Position numbers and translations under genes: made by a program
DNA from: Pistricoccus aurantiacus
GTDB lineage: Bacteria; Pseudomonadota; Gammaproteobacteria; Pseudomonadales; Halomonadaceae
Assembly (NCBI RefSeq): GCF_007954585.1
Contig: NZ_CP042382.1
Location: 2,604,001 to 2,668,000 of the forward strand
Direction: 5' to 3'
Length of the DNA: 64,000 bases
In this document: piece after piece, positions 1-9,571 of the stretch
Layout: each line of letters starts with the position of its first letter
Position numbering within the stretch: position 1 is the first letter of the stretch
The notes under the pieces: generated by a model
Database searches by the model: none
What the model saw: only the letters and a program-made list of their open reading frames with translations
What the model was told of the DNA's origin: nothing

Positions 1-1293
1 CCAGAGAAGACGAGAATCGAAGCTCTTGGCCGCCAGCATGGTCAGTATCACCACGGAGGCGAACGGCAGAATGGCCGAGCCGGGGCTCACCGTCATCAGG
101 TTGCCCGCGTTGACCAGGGCGCCAAGAATGGCTACCACGAAGATATCCACCATGGACCAGCGCCCGATCACATCCGCCATTCGATGCAGCCGGGTCCGTC
201 CAAGGGCGTGCATGTTCCTGCTGCGCGGCGCGATATAGCAGAGCCAGGAAAGGGCGATCAATTTCAGTACCGGCACCGTGATACTGGCGAACAAAATGAC
301 GATGGCCACCGGATAGGAGCCGCTCTCCCAGAGCTCCACCACGCCGGTGATGATAGTCGAAGGTGTGGTATGACCTAACCAGGTGGTATTCATGATGGGG
401 TAGACGTTGGCGGGAATGTACATGATCGCCGCCGCTATCAGCAGCGCCCAGGTACGCTGCAGGCTTTTGTGATAGCGCAGGTGCAAGGGCTCGCCGCAGC
501 GCAGGCAGTGGCCCTGTCCCTTGTCGTCGAGTCGGTTGACCAGGCCGCAGGTGGGGCAGCCCGCCAATCCTTGAGGCGCCGCCGGCTGCCCGATCCGGCA
601 ATTTTCAGGCGCCTGGGGTTCGCCGGTCAGGGAAAACCACATCCAGTCCGCGTCGATGGATTGAGTGGTTAAAAGCAGCAGAATAGTGAAGGCGCAAAAG
701 GCCCAGAATCCCAGATCCAGATCGATTTCCGCGAGTCCAGCCATCTTGATCAGACTGACCAGGGTGCCGATGATGAAGACATCCGCCATCATCCAGGGAT
801 TCATGTGTGCCAGCGAGCGGGCAATGCCGCAACTGAAGGCCATGGACTCGCCGCGCAGCAGACCGATATGCAGCCAGATGACCCCCAGCAGGTAGACGCC
901 GGGCAGCACCATGACGAACAACGCCACGGCGATGGCGATCAAGGGTTGATGAAAGCCCAGCAAGCTGGTGGCGGTCTGAGGGAGCTCGATGCGGTCGCCG
1001 AAGCCTTGGAAGTCGAAGCTGACAAAAGGGAAAATGATGGCGATGGTCAGGGCGATCAGCGCGCTGACGGCAAGCGCCATGCTGCGCTGGGCCGGCCAGT
1101 GGTGACGAGTGACCAGGGTATGATCGCAGCGTGGACAGTCGGCTTTCTCGCCGGCGTTCAGTGGCGGCAGCGCCACCAGCCAGTCGCATTCATGACAGGC
1201 TCGCAATCGGCGCCGCGTGGAGCGGGTTTCCGGCGATGCCATGGCAATGGAGTCGGTTGGCCGAGCGCGGTCGTCGTTATCGATCGGGGGCAA
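1..1293 (-). CDS. pqiA: Paraquat-inducible protein A (PqiA/LetA family), 3' end outside window
   Basis: The minus-strand frame stays open to base 1, giving 431 codons without a stop, so the C-terminus lies outside the window. The product has two zinc-ribbon-like CxxC pairs (CHEC...CPRC near the N-terminus, CPTC...CLRC in the middle). Each pair precedes a block of four or so membrane helices, which is the duplicated layout of PqiA/LetA proteins (E. coli PqiA is 417 aa, so little is missing). Family members are inner-membrane partners of MCE-type lipid transport proteins; the MCE partner PqiB would be expected just beyond base 1. I chose TTG at 1293 because AGGAAA lies 8-9 nt upstream. ATG at 1242 has no clear ribosome binding site, and ATG at 1362 is also in frame. 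Confidence 0.88.
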   Translation of the reverse strand, partial: MPPIDNDDRARPTDSIAMASPETRSTRRRLRACHECDWLVALPPLNAGEKADCPRCDHTLVTRHHWPAQRSMALAVSALIALTIAIIFPFVSFDFQGFGDRIELPQTATSLLGFHQPLIAIAVALFVMVLPGVYLLGVIWLHIGLLRGESMAFSCGIARSLAHMNPWMMADVFIIGTLVSLIKMAGLAEIDLDLGFWAFCAFTILLLLTTQSIDADWMWFSLTGEPQAPENCRIGQPAAPQGLAGCPTCGLVNRLDDKGQGHCLRCGEPLHLRYHKSLQRTWALLIAAAIMYIPANVYPIMNTTWLGHTTPSTIITGVVELWESGSYPVAIVILFASITVPVLKLIALSWLCYIAPRSRNMHALGRTRLHRMADVIGRWSMVDIFVVAILGALVNAGNLMTVSPGSAILPFASVVILTMLAAKSFDSRLLW

Positions 1294-1470
1294 GAGGCGC
1301 TTTCCTGAAAATGATTTGTTGCACTCCGTAAACCGTTCATTATGACGGCTATGCGGATACATACAATATTCAGCGCCTTGGAGATCGACCTGTCTCTCGT
1401 CAACCTGTAACTTGCCGTCTTTCCCCAGCGTAAATATGTTTTTCTTTGTCACAAACTAAGGAATGAATCA

Positions 1471-2457
1471 ATGCTGATGCCGTTATTGGCCATCTTGTCG
1501 GGGCTGCTGCTGCTGATCTGGAGTGCGGATCGCTTCGTCGACGGGGCCGCGGCCACTGCCGGCCATCTCGGGCTTTCACCGCTGCTGATCGGCATGCTGG
1601 TGATCGGCTTTGGCACCTCTGCTCCCGAGATGATGGTATCCGGTCTGGCGGCCTGGCAGGGTAATCCCGGCCTCGCCCTGGGTAACGCCTACGGCTCGAA
1701 TATCACCAATGTGGGTCTGATCCTTGGCTTGGTAGCACTCATTTCTCCCTTGACAGTACATTCCCAGGTGCTGAAAAAAGAGCTTCCGCTGCTGGCGGCG
1801 GTCACTTTGCTGGCGGCCTGGCAACTGCGTGACGGCGCCATCGGCACGCTAGAAGCGATTGTATTGCTGGTAGTGCTGGGCGCCTTCATCGGCTTGAGTA
1901 TCTGGAAAGGGCGACAATCCGAGGAAGATGCGCTGAGCCAGGACACCCGTCAGGATCTCGAGGCTGGGGGCATGTCTCTCAAGGCGGGAATCCTCTGGAC
2001 CCTGCTCGGACTCGTGCTGTTGATCGCCAGTTCCCGAGCTCTGGTCTGGGGAGCGGTGGAAGTTGCCCAGGCCTTCGGCATCAGCGATCTGATCATCGGC
2101 CTGACGGTGGTGGCGATCGGCACCTCGCTGCCGGAACTGGCCTCGTCGATCAGCGCGCTGCGACGCAAGGAGCATGACCTGGTGCTGGGTAACGTGGTCG
2201 GCTCGAACTTGTTCAATACCCTGGGTGTGGTAGGTATTGCCGGCGTCATTACTCCCGTTCATGTCGGCAGTGAAGTGCTGTTGCGGGACTGGCCGGTGAT
2301 GGCAGTAATGACGCTTTTGATGCTGATCTTCGGTATCGGCTGGAAGGGTCGCCAAGGGCGCATCAATCGTTTCGAAGGCGCGGCGCTACTGACGATATTC
2401 ATCGGCTATACCAGCTACCTGGTATACACGGTAGTTCACGGCGCCAGTTCGATCTGA
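1471..2457 (+). CDS. Calcium/sodium antiporter, YrbG/CaxA-like (CaCA superfamily)
   Basis: This 328-aa integral membrane protein belongs to the Ca2+:cation antiporter superfamily. Two alpha-repeat signatures are visible, GFGTSAPE around residues 47-54 and AIGTSLPE around residues 214-221. They form the ion-binding site in this fold and show the usual internal duplication. About ten hydrophobic segments cover the whole length, which matches the family (E. coli YrbG is 325 aa). AAGGAATGA lies just upstream of the ATG. The gene is divergent from the PqiA-like gene, with a 177-bp shared intergenic region. The family exchanges Ca2+ for Na+ or H+; the exact ions are inferred. Confidence 0.9.
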   Translation: MLMPLLAILSGLLLLIWSADRFVDGAAATAGHLGLSPLLIGMLVIGFGTSAPEMMVSGLAAWQGNPGLALGNAYGSNITNVGLILGLVALISPLTVHSQVLKKELPLLAAVTLLAAWQLRDGAIGTLEAIVLLVVLGAFIGLSIWKGRQSEEDALSQDTRQDLEAGGMSLKAGILWTLLGLVLLIASSRALVWGAVEVAQAFGISDLIIGLTVVAIGTSLPELASSISALRRKEHDLVLGNVVGSNLFNTLGVVGIAGVITPVHVGSEVLLRDWPVMAVMTLLMLIFGIGWKGRQGRINRFEGAALLTIFIGYTSYLVYTVVHGASSI

Positions 2458-2697
2458 CGGCTCACCCTTCCGGTGACCCTGACATTCCGGCTGCTCTGAA
2501 AGAGATGGCCGGCATCCGCGCATGAAGACAAGCTCATGCGGACATTTTGTTAGCACAATTATCATTCATGCGACAACGAGTCTCACCCCCGCACCGCGTT
2601 TTATCGTTAACTTTATATGGTTCGACTAGTCTAAACCTGGAGTCAACGAATTCTCCGGCTCGACGATGCCGTCGACAGCATCCAAGGGAGGAAGCTA

Positions 2698-4101
2698 ATG
2701 GAACTGGATCCGCTTTTATTATCACGCCTGCAGTTTGCCTTTGTCGTGGCGTTTCACGCCATCTTTCCCATCTTCACCATCGGCCTCGCTACCTATCTAG
2801 CGTTACTCAACGGACTTTTCTTCAAGACCGGCAACCCGGCCTGGAAGCGCCTGGCGGAATTCTGGGCCAAGGTCTTCGCGGTGGTATTCGGTATGGGGGT
2901 GGTGTCCGGCATTGTCATGTCCTTCCAGTTCGGCACCAACTGGAGCAACTTCTCCCAGGCCTCGGCCAACTTTCTGGGACCCATGCTCAGCTATGAAGTG
3001 ATCACCGCCTTCTTCCTTGAGGCAGGGTTTCTAGGGGTACTGCTGTTTGGACGCGACAAGGTACCGCCCGGTGCGCATCTGTTCGCTGCCTTGATGGTTG
3101 CGCTTGGCACTTTTATCTCTTCGTTCTGGATTCTTTCCGCGAATAGCTGGATGCATACCCCCCAGGGCACCGAGCTGATCGATGGCACTTTCCATGTCAC
3201 CTCCTGGTGGGCGGCGATCTTCAATCCTTCCTTTCCCTATCGGTTAGGACACATGCTGCTGGCGTCCTTTATTACCGGCGGTTTCGTCGTGGCCGGGGTC
3301 AGCGCCTGGTATCTGTTGATCGGTCGCGATCAGCTGGCCAATCGCAAGGCGCTTTCCATGAGCCTATGGCTGCTGCTGGTGCTGACCCCGGCTCAGGCAG
3401 TGCTGGGGGATTTCCACGGCCTCAATACCCTGGAGCATCAGCCCACCAAGGTGGCGGCCATGGAGGGCAACTGGGAAACTCAGAGCGGCGCCCCCTTGCT
3501 GCTGTTCGCGCTACCGGATCGGGATATTCAGGGCAATCATTTCGAAATTGCCATCCCCAAGATGGCGAGTCTGATTCTGACTCATAGTTTCGATGGTGAG
3601 GTGCCCGGGCTCAAGGAAGTGCCGAGAGACGAACAGCCGCCGGTGTGGATCACCTTCTGGTCGTTTCGCATCATGGTGGCGCTGGGGTTCTTGATGATCG
3701 CCGTCGCCTTCTATGGCCTGTGGCTGCGCCGGGATGAGCGCCTCTATCGTCATCGCGTCTATCTGCAGACCTTGCGTTTGATGAGCATTACTCCGTTCAT
3801 CGCCGCCTTGGCGGGCTGGTTCGTGACGGAAACCGGCCGCGCACCTTGGCTGGTCTACGGGGTGATGACCCACGCCGAGGGCCTGACGCCTTCGCTGACC
3901 GGTGGCATGGCGCTATTCACCCTGATCGGTTACATGGCGGTCTATGCGGTGGTGTTCTACGCCGGCGTGTTCTATCTGACCCGGGTGGTACGCGGCGGCA
4001 TGCTGGACAACGAGCGCGAGCCGGACGAGCAGGTCGAGCGACCTATGCGGCCGTTTTCCGCCACGCATATTCCCTTCGATACCGAACGCCAGGGAGGCTA
4101 G
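2698..4101 (+). CDS. cioA: Cyanide-insensitive bd-type quinol oxidase subunit I (CioA/CydA)
   Basis: Subunit I of a cytochrome bd quinol oxidase, which reduces O2 to water at the inner membrane. The expected heme ligands are present: His20 (b595), His185 and Met326 (b558). Glu100 and Glu108 and the quinol-loop residues Lys251 and Glu256 in KVAAMEGNWE are also there. The protein has 467 aa against 522 in E. coli CydA. The missing stretch lies in the Q-loop, as shown by Met326 corresponding to E. coli Met393, and a short Q-loop marks the cyanide-insensitive (CIO) subgroup. AGGGAGGAAG precedes the ATG. The gene is followed 5 bp later by the subunit II gene and then by cydDC. Confidence 0.96.
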   Translation: MELDPLLLSRLQFAFVVAFHAIFPIFTIGLATYLALLNGLFFKTGNPAWKRLAEFWAKVFAVVFGMGVVSGIVMSFQFGTNWSNFSQASANFLGPMLSYEVITAFFLEAGFLGVLLFGRDKVPPGAHLFAALMVALGTFISSFWILSANSWMHTPQGTELIDGTFHVTSWWAAIFNPSFPYRLGHMLLASFITGGFVVAGVSAWYLLIGRDQLANRKALSMSLWLLLVLTPAQAVLGDFHGLNTLEHQPTKVAAMEGNWETQSGAPLLLFALPDRDIQGNHFEIAIPKMASLILTHSFDGEVPGLKEVPRDEQPPVWITFWSFRIMVALGFLMIAVAFYGLWLRRDERLYRHRVYLQTLRLMSITPFIAALAGWFVTETGRAPWLVYGVMTHAEGLTPSLTGGMALFTLIGYMAVYAVVFYAGVFYLTRVVRGGMLDNEREPDEQVERPMRPFSATHIPFDTERQGG

Positions 4102-4106
4102 TGCAT

Positions 4107-5105
4107 ATGGAATCCTTCGATCTGTCGCTGATATGGGCGGTGATCATCGCCTTTGGCATCATCATGTATGTGCTGATGGATGGCTTCGATCTGGGGCTGG
4201 GCATTCTGTTTCCCTTCGCGCCCAGCGAGCAGGATCGCGACGTGATGATGAATACCGTCGCTCCGGTGTGGGACGGCAACGAAACCTGGCTGGTGCTGGG
4301 TGGAGCAGGGCTGTTGGGCGCTTTCCCGCTGGTCTATTCGGTGCTGTTGCCTGCGCTTTATATCGGTGTGTTCCTGATGCTGACGGGGCTTATCTTTCGC
4401 GGCATCGCTTTCGAATTTCGCTTCAAATCCCATAGCCGCCGCTGGTGGAGTCGAGCTTTTGCCGGGGGCTCCATGGTGGCGACCTTCGCGCAGGGCGCGG
4501 TGGTCGGCGCCTATATTCAGGGGTTCGAAACCGAAGGGATGGTCTACACCGGGGGCGCCTTTGACTGGCTGACGCCCTTTTCCGTCTTGACCGGCTTTGG
4601 CATGATGGCGGGCTTCGCCTTGCTCGGCGCCACCTGGCTGATACTCAAGACCGAGGGCGACCTTCAAGCCTGGGCGTATCGTATCGCGCCGAAGCTGCTG
4701 ATCGGCGTGCTGGTGGTATTCGGTGTAGTGAGCTTATGGACTCCCTTTGTCGACCCCAGCGTTTGGGACCGCTGGTTCTCGAATATCCAGCTCATCTGGA
4801 TACTTCCCGTCTTGGCTCTGGCCTGTGCCTTCCTGATTTATTCCGGGGTCAAGCGTCATCACGATGTCCTGCCGTTTCTGGCTACCCTGGGTATGTTTAT
4901 CTTTACCTACCTGGGGCTGCTGGTCAGTCGCTGGCCCTATGTAGTGCCGCCGGATTACACCCTGTGGGATGCCGCCTCCGCGCCGGAATCCCAGCTTTTC
5001 CTGCTGGTCGGTACGGTCATCGTGATTCCTGTCATTCTGGGCTATACCGGCTGGAGCTACTGGGTGTTTCGCGGCAAGGTGAAACCCGGCGAGGGCTACC
5101 ATTAA
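4107..5105 (+). CDS. cioB: bd-type quinol oxidase subunit II (CioB/CydB)
   Basis: A 332-aa subunit II with the conserved motif MDGFDLGLG (Asp25 and Asp29) and eight or nine hydrophobic segments, typical of CydB/CioB. I chose ATG at 4107, with GGGAGG about 10 nt upstream overlapping the end of cioA, over a longer frame that would run back into cioA. The product pairs with CioA to form the membrane oxidase. I saw no small CydX-like subunit after it, which fits CIO-type operons. The stop codon at 5103-5105 overlaps the likely start region of cydD. Confidence 0.95.
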   Translation: MESFDLSLIWAVIIAFGIIMYVLMDGFDLGLGILFPFAPSEQDRDVMMNTVAPVWDGNETWLVLGGAGLLGAFPLVYSVLLPALYIGVFLMLTGLIFRGIAFEFRFKSHSRRWWSRAFAGGSMVATFAQGAVVGAYIQGFETEGMVYTGGAFDWLTPFSVLTGFGMMAGFALLGATWLILKTEGDLQAWAYRIAPKLLIGVLVVFGVVSLWTPFVDPSVWDRWFSNIQLIWILPVLALACAFLIYSGVKRHHDVLPFLATLGMFIFTYLGLLVSRWPYVVPPDYTLWDAASAPESQLFLLVGTVIVIPVILGYTGWSYWVFRGKVKPGEGYH

Positions 5106-5187
5106 GGCATTTTTCCGTTCGCCCGACGCCAATCATCCCACAACCCCGCGCCACTGGCTGAAAGCGCTGGCCAGTCAGGCACGGGGC

Positions 5188-6804
5188 TTGCTCCGGCTGG
5201 CGATGCTGATGGGATTTCTGGCGGGGCTTTGCACCATCCTGCAGCTGGGGCTGCTGGCCTATCTGATCGAGCGGATACTGGCACGGACTTCACCAGACGC
5301 CCTGGCCCTCGTCTTTTTTCTGCTGATCGGAATCCTTGCGCTTCGCGCCTTGCTGCAATGGGCTCAGGAAGCCCTAGCTCAGCAGGCCAGCTTGCAATTA
5401 CGTCATAAGGCAAGGGCACAGCTGCTCGATCACCTGGAAAAGCTGGGTCCGGTTCGTCTTTCCGGTCGCCATAGCGCGGGCATCGCCGGGCAACTGGTGG
5501 AACAGGTCGAAGCCCTGGACGGCTATTTCGCGCGTTATCTCCCTCAGCAAACCCTGGCGATGTTATTGCCTTTGATCATTCTTGCCGTGGTGGCCTGGCT
5601 CGACTGGCTGGCGGCGCTTTTCCTGCTGCTGGCGGCGCCGATGATTCCGCTGTTCATGGCTCTGGTGGGCATGGGCGCCGAGCGGCTCAACCGCGAGCAG
5701 TTCGCTGCGGTCACTCGTCTGGCCGGGCATTTTCTCGATCGGGTTCGCGGTATTACCACCCTGCAGCTGTTTGGTCGTACCGGCCGTGCCCACGAAGAAG
5801 TCTTTGCCGCCGCCGAGGACTACCGCCACCGCACCATGCGTACGCTACGCCTGGCATTTCTGTCTTCCGCGGTGCTGGAATTCTTTGCCTCCGTTGCCAT
5901 CGCGGTGGTGGCGATCTATATCGGTTTTGGCCTGCTGGGCTATATCAGCTACGGGCCGTCGCCGCAGCTGACCCTGTTCAGCGGCCTGCTGATTCTGCTG
6001 CTGGCGCCGGAATTCTTCCAGCCGCTGCGCACCCTGGCCCAGCACTATCACGACCGGGCCGCCGCGCTTGGTGCCGCCCAGGGATTGGTCGATCTACTTG
6101 CCGAGCAGACCTCGGAAGAACTGCCCCGTGCTGCGAATACTGAACGGGAGGCAGTTGTTTCATTAGCCGGGGTAACGCTCTCGCATCCGGGCAGGGGACG
6201 AGTGTTGGGACCGCTGGACTTGACCGTTGCGGACGGTGAAAGCGTCGCCTTGGTGGGGCCGTCCGGGGTCGGCAAGTCCAGCCTGCTGCAGTTGATTGCC
6301 GGATTTGTCGTCCCGGACACTGGCTCAGTTTCTGTCCAGCGGGGCGAGCGGTTCGCCTGGATGGATCAGCGGCCCCTGCTGATCCAGGGCAGCCTGGCGG
6401 ATAACCTGCGTGTTACCGCGCCTCAGGCCACGGATCAGCAGCTCGAGGCGGCGCTGAATCAGGCCGGCCTCGGCGAATTTCTGGATACCCTGCCGGAACG
6501 ACTGGCAACTCGCATTGCCGAACGCGGCGTCGGACTATCCGGCGGCCAGGCTCAGCGGCTGGCCCTGGCGCGTATTTTCCTCAGCGATGCATCCTTGGTG
6601 CTGCTGGATGAGCCCACCGCCAGTCTCGATGAGGTTACCGAGGCGCAGGTCATCGACGCGATCAAGATGCTGTCGGCGCAGGGCCGTACTCTGGTAATCG
6701 CTACCCATCATCCCGCTCTGATCGCGATAGCAGAACGGGTGCTGCGTCTCGAATCGGGGCAGTTCCGAAAAGTGGAGCAGCATATCGAAGCGGGCGAGCC
6801 ATGA
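5188..6804 (+). CDS. cydD: Thiol reductant ABC exporter subunit CydD
   Basis: The product is an ABC half-transporter with an N-terminal transmembrane domain (residues 1 to about 290) and a C-terminal ATPase domain. It shows Walker A GPSGVGKSS, signature LSGGQAQR and Walker B LVLLDEPTAS. With CydC it forms the exporter of cysteine and glutathione that is needed to assemble cytochrome bd; its position directly after cioAB fits that role. The first standard start codon is TTG at 5188, which begins inside the first membrane helix. The frame is open back to 5083 and encodes a CydD-like N-terminus (PRHWLKALASQARG). The only candidates there are ATT at 5101 and CTG codons (see findings). Confidence 0.92.
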   Translation: MLRLAMLMGFLAGLCTILQLGLLAYLIERILARTSPDALALVFFLLIGILALRALLQWAQEALAQQASLQLRHKARAQLLDHLEKLGPVRLSGRHSAGIAGQLVEQVEALDGYFARYLPQQTLAMLLPLIILAVVAWLDWLAALFLLLAAPMIPLFMALVGMGAERLNREQFAAVTRLAGHFLDRVRGITTLQLFGRTGRAHEEVFAAAEDYRHRTMRTLRLAFLSSAVLEFFASVAIAVVAIYIGFGLLGYISYGPSPQLTLFSGLLILLLAPEFFQPLRTLAQHYHDRAAALGAAQGLVDLLAEQTSEELPRAANTEREAVVSLAGVTLSHPGRGRVLGPLDLTVADGESVALVGPSGVGKSSLLQLIAGFVVPDTGSVSVQRGERFAWMDQRPLLIQGSLADNLRVTAPQATDQQLEAALNQAGLGEFLDTLPERLATRIAERGVGLSGGQAQRLALARIFLSDASLVLLDEPTASLDEVTEAQVIDAIKMLSAQGRTLVIATHHPALIAIAERVLRLESGQFRKVEQHIEAGEP

Positions 6805-8513
6805 AAGCTATCCTGGTAGAACTGCGTCCCTGGCTGCGTCTGCTGGCGCGCCATTCCCGACGTTTGACGCTGGGAACTCTATTGATGGCGCTGACGGCGA
6901 TATCCGCCATCGGTCTGCTGGCACTTTCCGGCTGGTTCATTACTGCCACGGCCTTGACCGGCGCGCTGCTCGCCGCCGGCGTCAACGCCAGTTTGAACGT
7001 CTATGTGCCCGGGGGCAGTATTCGCTTCTTCGCCATCGCGCGTACCGTCAGTCGTTATCTTGAACGGGTCTACAATCATGCCAGCGTGCTGGCGCTACTG
7101 GCGGAGCTTCGCGCCGGCATGTTCGCGGTGCTGGCGAGGCTGGATGCCCGGGCGCTTTCCCGTCATCGCGCCAGTGAATGGCTCAACCGGCTGACCGCGG
7201 ATATCGACACTCTGGACAGCCTGTATCTGCGCCTGCTGGCGCCGCCCCTTGTGGCGCTGCTGACGATAGGGCTGGTAGCGGGACTGGCGGCAATCTTTCT
7301 GCCCATCGCCGGTGTGGCGGTGCTCGGCCTGTTGTTGCCGCTGTGGGCGTGGCTGGTGGCAGGGCAGGCACGGCTGGGCATGGCGGCAAGCCGGCGCCGA
7401 GTCGCGACTCTGGACCGGCTGCGGGCGGGTATCGTCGAGGAACTCCAGGGACTCGCGGAGCTGAAAGCCTATGCCAGCCTGGCGGAGCATCGCCGTCGTC
7501 TCGAAGCAATCGAACACGAACTCTACCGCGATCAGCGTCGGCTGGGCCGGCTTGGCGCCCTGGGCAATGTGCTGGTGGGGCTGGGAGTCGGCATTACGCT
7601 GCTGCTGGTACTCTGGCTGGGAGCACGGGCCTACCAGGCGGAGAGCCTGAGCGGACCGCTGCTGGTGATGATGCCTCTGGCCATTCTGGCGCTCAACGAA
7701 ACGCTGGCTGCCTTGCCAGTGGCGTTCACTCAGTTCGGCGCGACCCGAGCCGCCGCGCGACGGCTCAATGCCTTGGGAGATTCCCGCAGCGCCTTGCTCG
7801 ACCCTGAAACGCCGGAGTCGCTTCTTTCGGGAGCGCCGGCGATCCGCTTCGAGGCGGTCTCGCTGCGTTATCCGGGCACGCCGATCCCAGCGCTAGAGAA
7901 ATTCGACCTCACCATCGCATCGGGTCAACGGCTGGCGTTGACCGGCGCTTCGGGAGCGGGCAAGTCGAGCCTGGCCAATCTGTTGACGCGTCTGATCGAT
8001 CCCCAGGCAGGGCGAGTGCTGCGCGATGGTATCGATCTTCGTCATCTGCCTCTCGAGGCACTGCGAACGAGCACCGCCTACCTGACCCAGCAGTCGGAAT
8101 TGTTCGACGCCAGCCTGGCGGACAATCTGCGCCTGGCCGCGCCCCAGGCAACTGATTCAACGTTACGCTGGGCCCTCGACCAGGTGGAGCTGGCGGAGTG
8201 GGTCGATGGCCTGGCTCAAGGCCTCGATACCCGGGTCGGCGAGGGTGGTCGACAGCTGTCCGGCGGTCAGGCCCGTCGCCTGGCGTTGGCTCGAGTGCTG
8301 CTGACAAACGCGCCGCTGGTGATACTCGATGAGTTTTTCACCGGGCTGGATCGTCCTCTGGCTGGGCGGATCGCGAAGCGGCTCGATGTCTGGTTGGAGG
8401 GCCGAACGGTGATCTATCTTGTTCATCAGTGGGATGATGACATGCCGCTTCCCGGCGTAGGGCGTCTATGTCGACTTCGTGAAGGACGCCTGGTCGAGGA
8501 TTCACGGCTATGA
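6801..8513 (+). CDS. cydC: Thiol reductant ABC exporter subunit CydC
   Basis: The 570-aa partner of CydD is again a fused membrane domain and ATPase. Walker A is TGASGAGKSS, the signature LSGGQARRL and Walker B LVILDEFFTGLD; the Phe-Phe after LDE is a mild deviation from the usual LDEPT. The ATG overlaps the cydD stop in an ATGA tetranucleotide, so the two are translationally coupled. The CydDC heterodimer acts in the inner membrane and exports reduced thiols to the periplasm, supporting heme insertion into the bd oxidase encoded just upstream. Confidence 0.94.
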   Translation: MKAILVELRPWLRLLARHSRRLTLGTLLMALTAISAIGLLALSGWFITATALTGALLAAGVNASLNVYVPGGSIRFFAIARTVSRYLERVYNHASVLALLAELRAGMFAVLARLDARALSRHRASEWLNRLTADIDTLDSLYLRLLAPPLVALLTIGLVAGLAAIFLPIAGVAVLGLLLPLWAWLVAGQARLGMAASRRRVATLDRLRAGIVEELQGLAELKAYASLAEHRRRLEAIEHELYRDQRRLGRLGALGNVLVGLGVGITLLLVLWLGARAYQAESLSGPLLVMMPLAILALNETLAALPVAFTQFGATRAAARRLNALGDSRSALLDPETPESLLSGAPAIRFEAVSLRYPGTPIPALEKFDLTIASGQRLALTGASGAGKSSLANLLTRLIDPQAGRVLRDGIDLRHLPLEALRTSTAYLTQQSELFDASLADNLRLAAPQATDSTLRWALDQVELAEWVDGLAQGLDTRVGEGGRQLSGGQARRLALARVLLTNAPLVILDEFFTGLDRPLAGRIAKRLDVWLEGRTVIYLVHQWDDDMPLPGVGRLCRLREGRLVEDSRL

Positions 8514-8546
8514 AAAGCCCTTGAACTACAAGGAGCGGAGAAAGCC

Positions 8547-9560
8547 ATGCGGGAATTTCTCAAACGTTTGCCCAAGGCGGAACTGCATCTGCATATCGAG
8601 GGCACCCTGGAGCCGGAACTGATGTTCCGGCTCGCGGAGCGCAACGCGATTCAACTGCCTTATGCAAGCGTGGACGAGGCGAGGGCTGCCTACCAATTCG
8701 AGGATCTGCAATCCTTTCTCGACGTGTATTACCAGGGCATGAACGTGCTGCGCGGCGAAGAAGAATTCTTCGATCTTGCGCTGGATTATCTCGAACGCGC
8801 CCATCGGGATGGCGTGGTGCACGTGGAGCTGTCCTTCGATCCCCAGGCGCACCTGACCCGGGGCGTCGGGCTCGACCTGCAGATCGATGGCCTGACTCGC
8901 GCCATGAGCGAGGCAGAGCGGAACTGGGGTATCAGCAGCCGCCTGATCATGAGCTTCCTGCGGGACCGCTCCCCCCAGGAAGCGCTGCAGACGCTGAAAA
9001 TGGCTACGCCGTTTCTCGATCGTCTCGCTGCCGTCGGCCTGGACAGCGCGGAGCGGGACAATCCGCCGGGACGATTCGCCGAGGTGTTCGCCCAGGCTCG
9101 ACAGTTAGGACTGGCGCGTATCGCTCACGCCGGGGAAGAAGGGCCGGCGGACTATATACGCGAAGCCTTGGACCGGCTCCAGGTATGTCGCATCGATCAC
9201 GGTGTGCGCTGCCTGGAAGATTCGGCGCTGGTGAAAGAACTCAGGCAGCGCAGGATTCCGCTGACGGTCTGCCCGCTTTCCAACGTTCATCTCAAGGTCG
9301 TAGACGACATGCAAGAGCATCCGCTTCCTCAACTGCTCGAGGCGGGCCTGACCCTCACGCTGAACTCCGACGACCCGGCCTATTTCGGCGGTGGCGTATT
9401 GGAAAATTATCTGGCCTGCCATGAAGCTTTCGGCTGGGACGAAAACATCTTTATCGACCTGGCGGAAAACGCCATCCAGTCGGCCTTCCTCGACGAAAAA
9501 CGTCGCCGGGTATTACTGGAGCGCCTGAACGAGTGTGCCAAGGGTGCCGCGACACCCTGA
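8547..9560 (+). CDS. Adenine deaminase (adenosine deaminase superfamily, PA0148-like)
   Basis: A 337-aa zinc metallo-hydrolase. The metal and catalytic motifs are clear: ELHLHIEGT (His14, His16), HAGEEG (His194, catalytic Glu197), RIDHGVR and NSDDPAYFGG (Asp275, Asp276). From memory the whole sequence follows Pseudomonas PA0148, shown to act on adenine rather than adenosine, so I favour conversion of adenine to hypoxanthine and ammonia in purine salvage. Adenosine deaminase is the alternative. AAGGAGCGGAG lies upstream of the ATG. The gene is 33 bp after cydC and could share its transcript. The window also encodes Apt and an AzgA-type purine permease, which fits the role. Confidence 0.9.
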   Translation: MREFLKRLPKAELHLHIEGTLEPELMFRLAERNAIQLPYASVDEARAAYQFEDLQSFLDVYYQGMNVLRGEEEFFDLALDYLERAHRDGVVHVELSFDPQAHLTRGVGLDLQIDGLTRAMSEAERNWGISSRLIMSFLRDRSPQEALQTLKMATPFLDRLAAVGLDSAERDNPPGRFAEVFAQARQLGLARIAHAGEEGPADYIREALDRLQVCRIDHGVRCLEDSALVKELRQRRIPLTVCPLSNVHLKVVDDMQEHPLPQLLEAGLTLTLNSDDPAYFGGGVLENYLACHEAFGWDENIFIDLAENAIQSAFLDEKRRRVLLERLNECAKGAATP

Positions 9561-9571
9561 GTACCTCCTAA

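Noticed and set aside
605-1189. 194-codon minus-strand frame near the window start
   Set aside because: It is out of frame with the PqiA-like gene on the same strand, which has both zinc-ribbon motifs and correct membrane helices.
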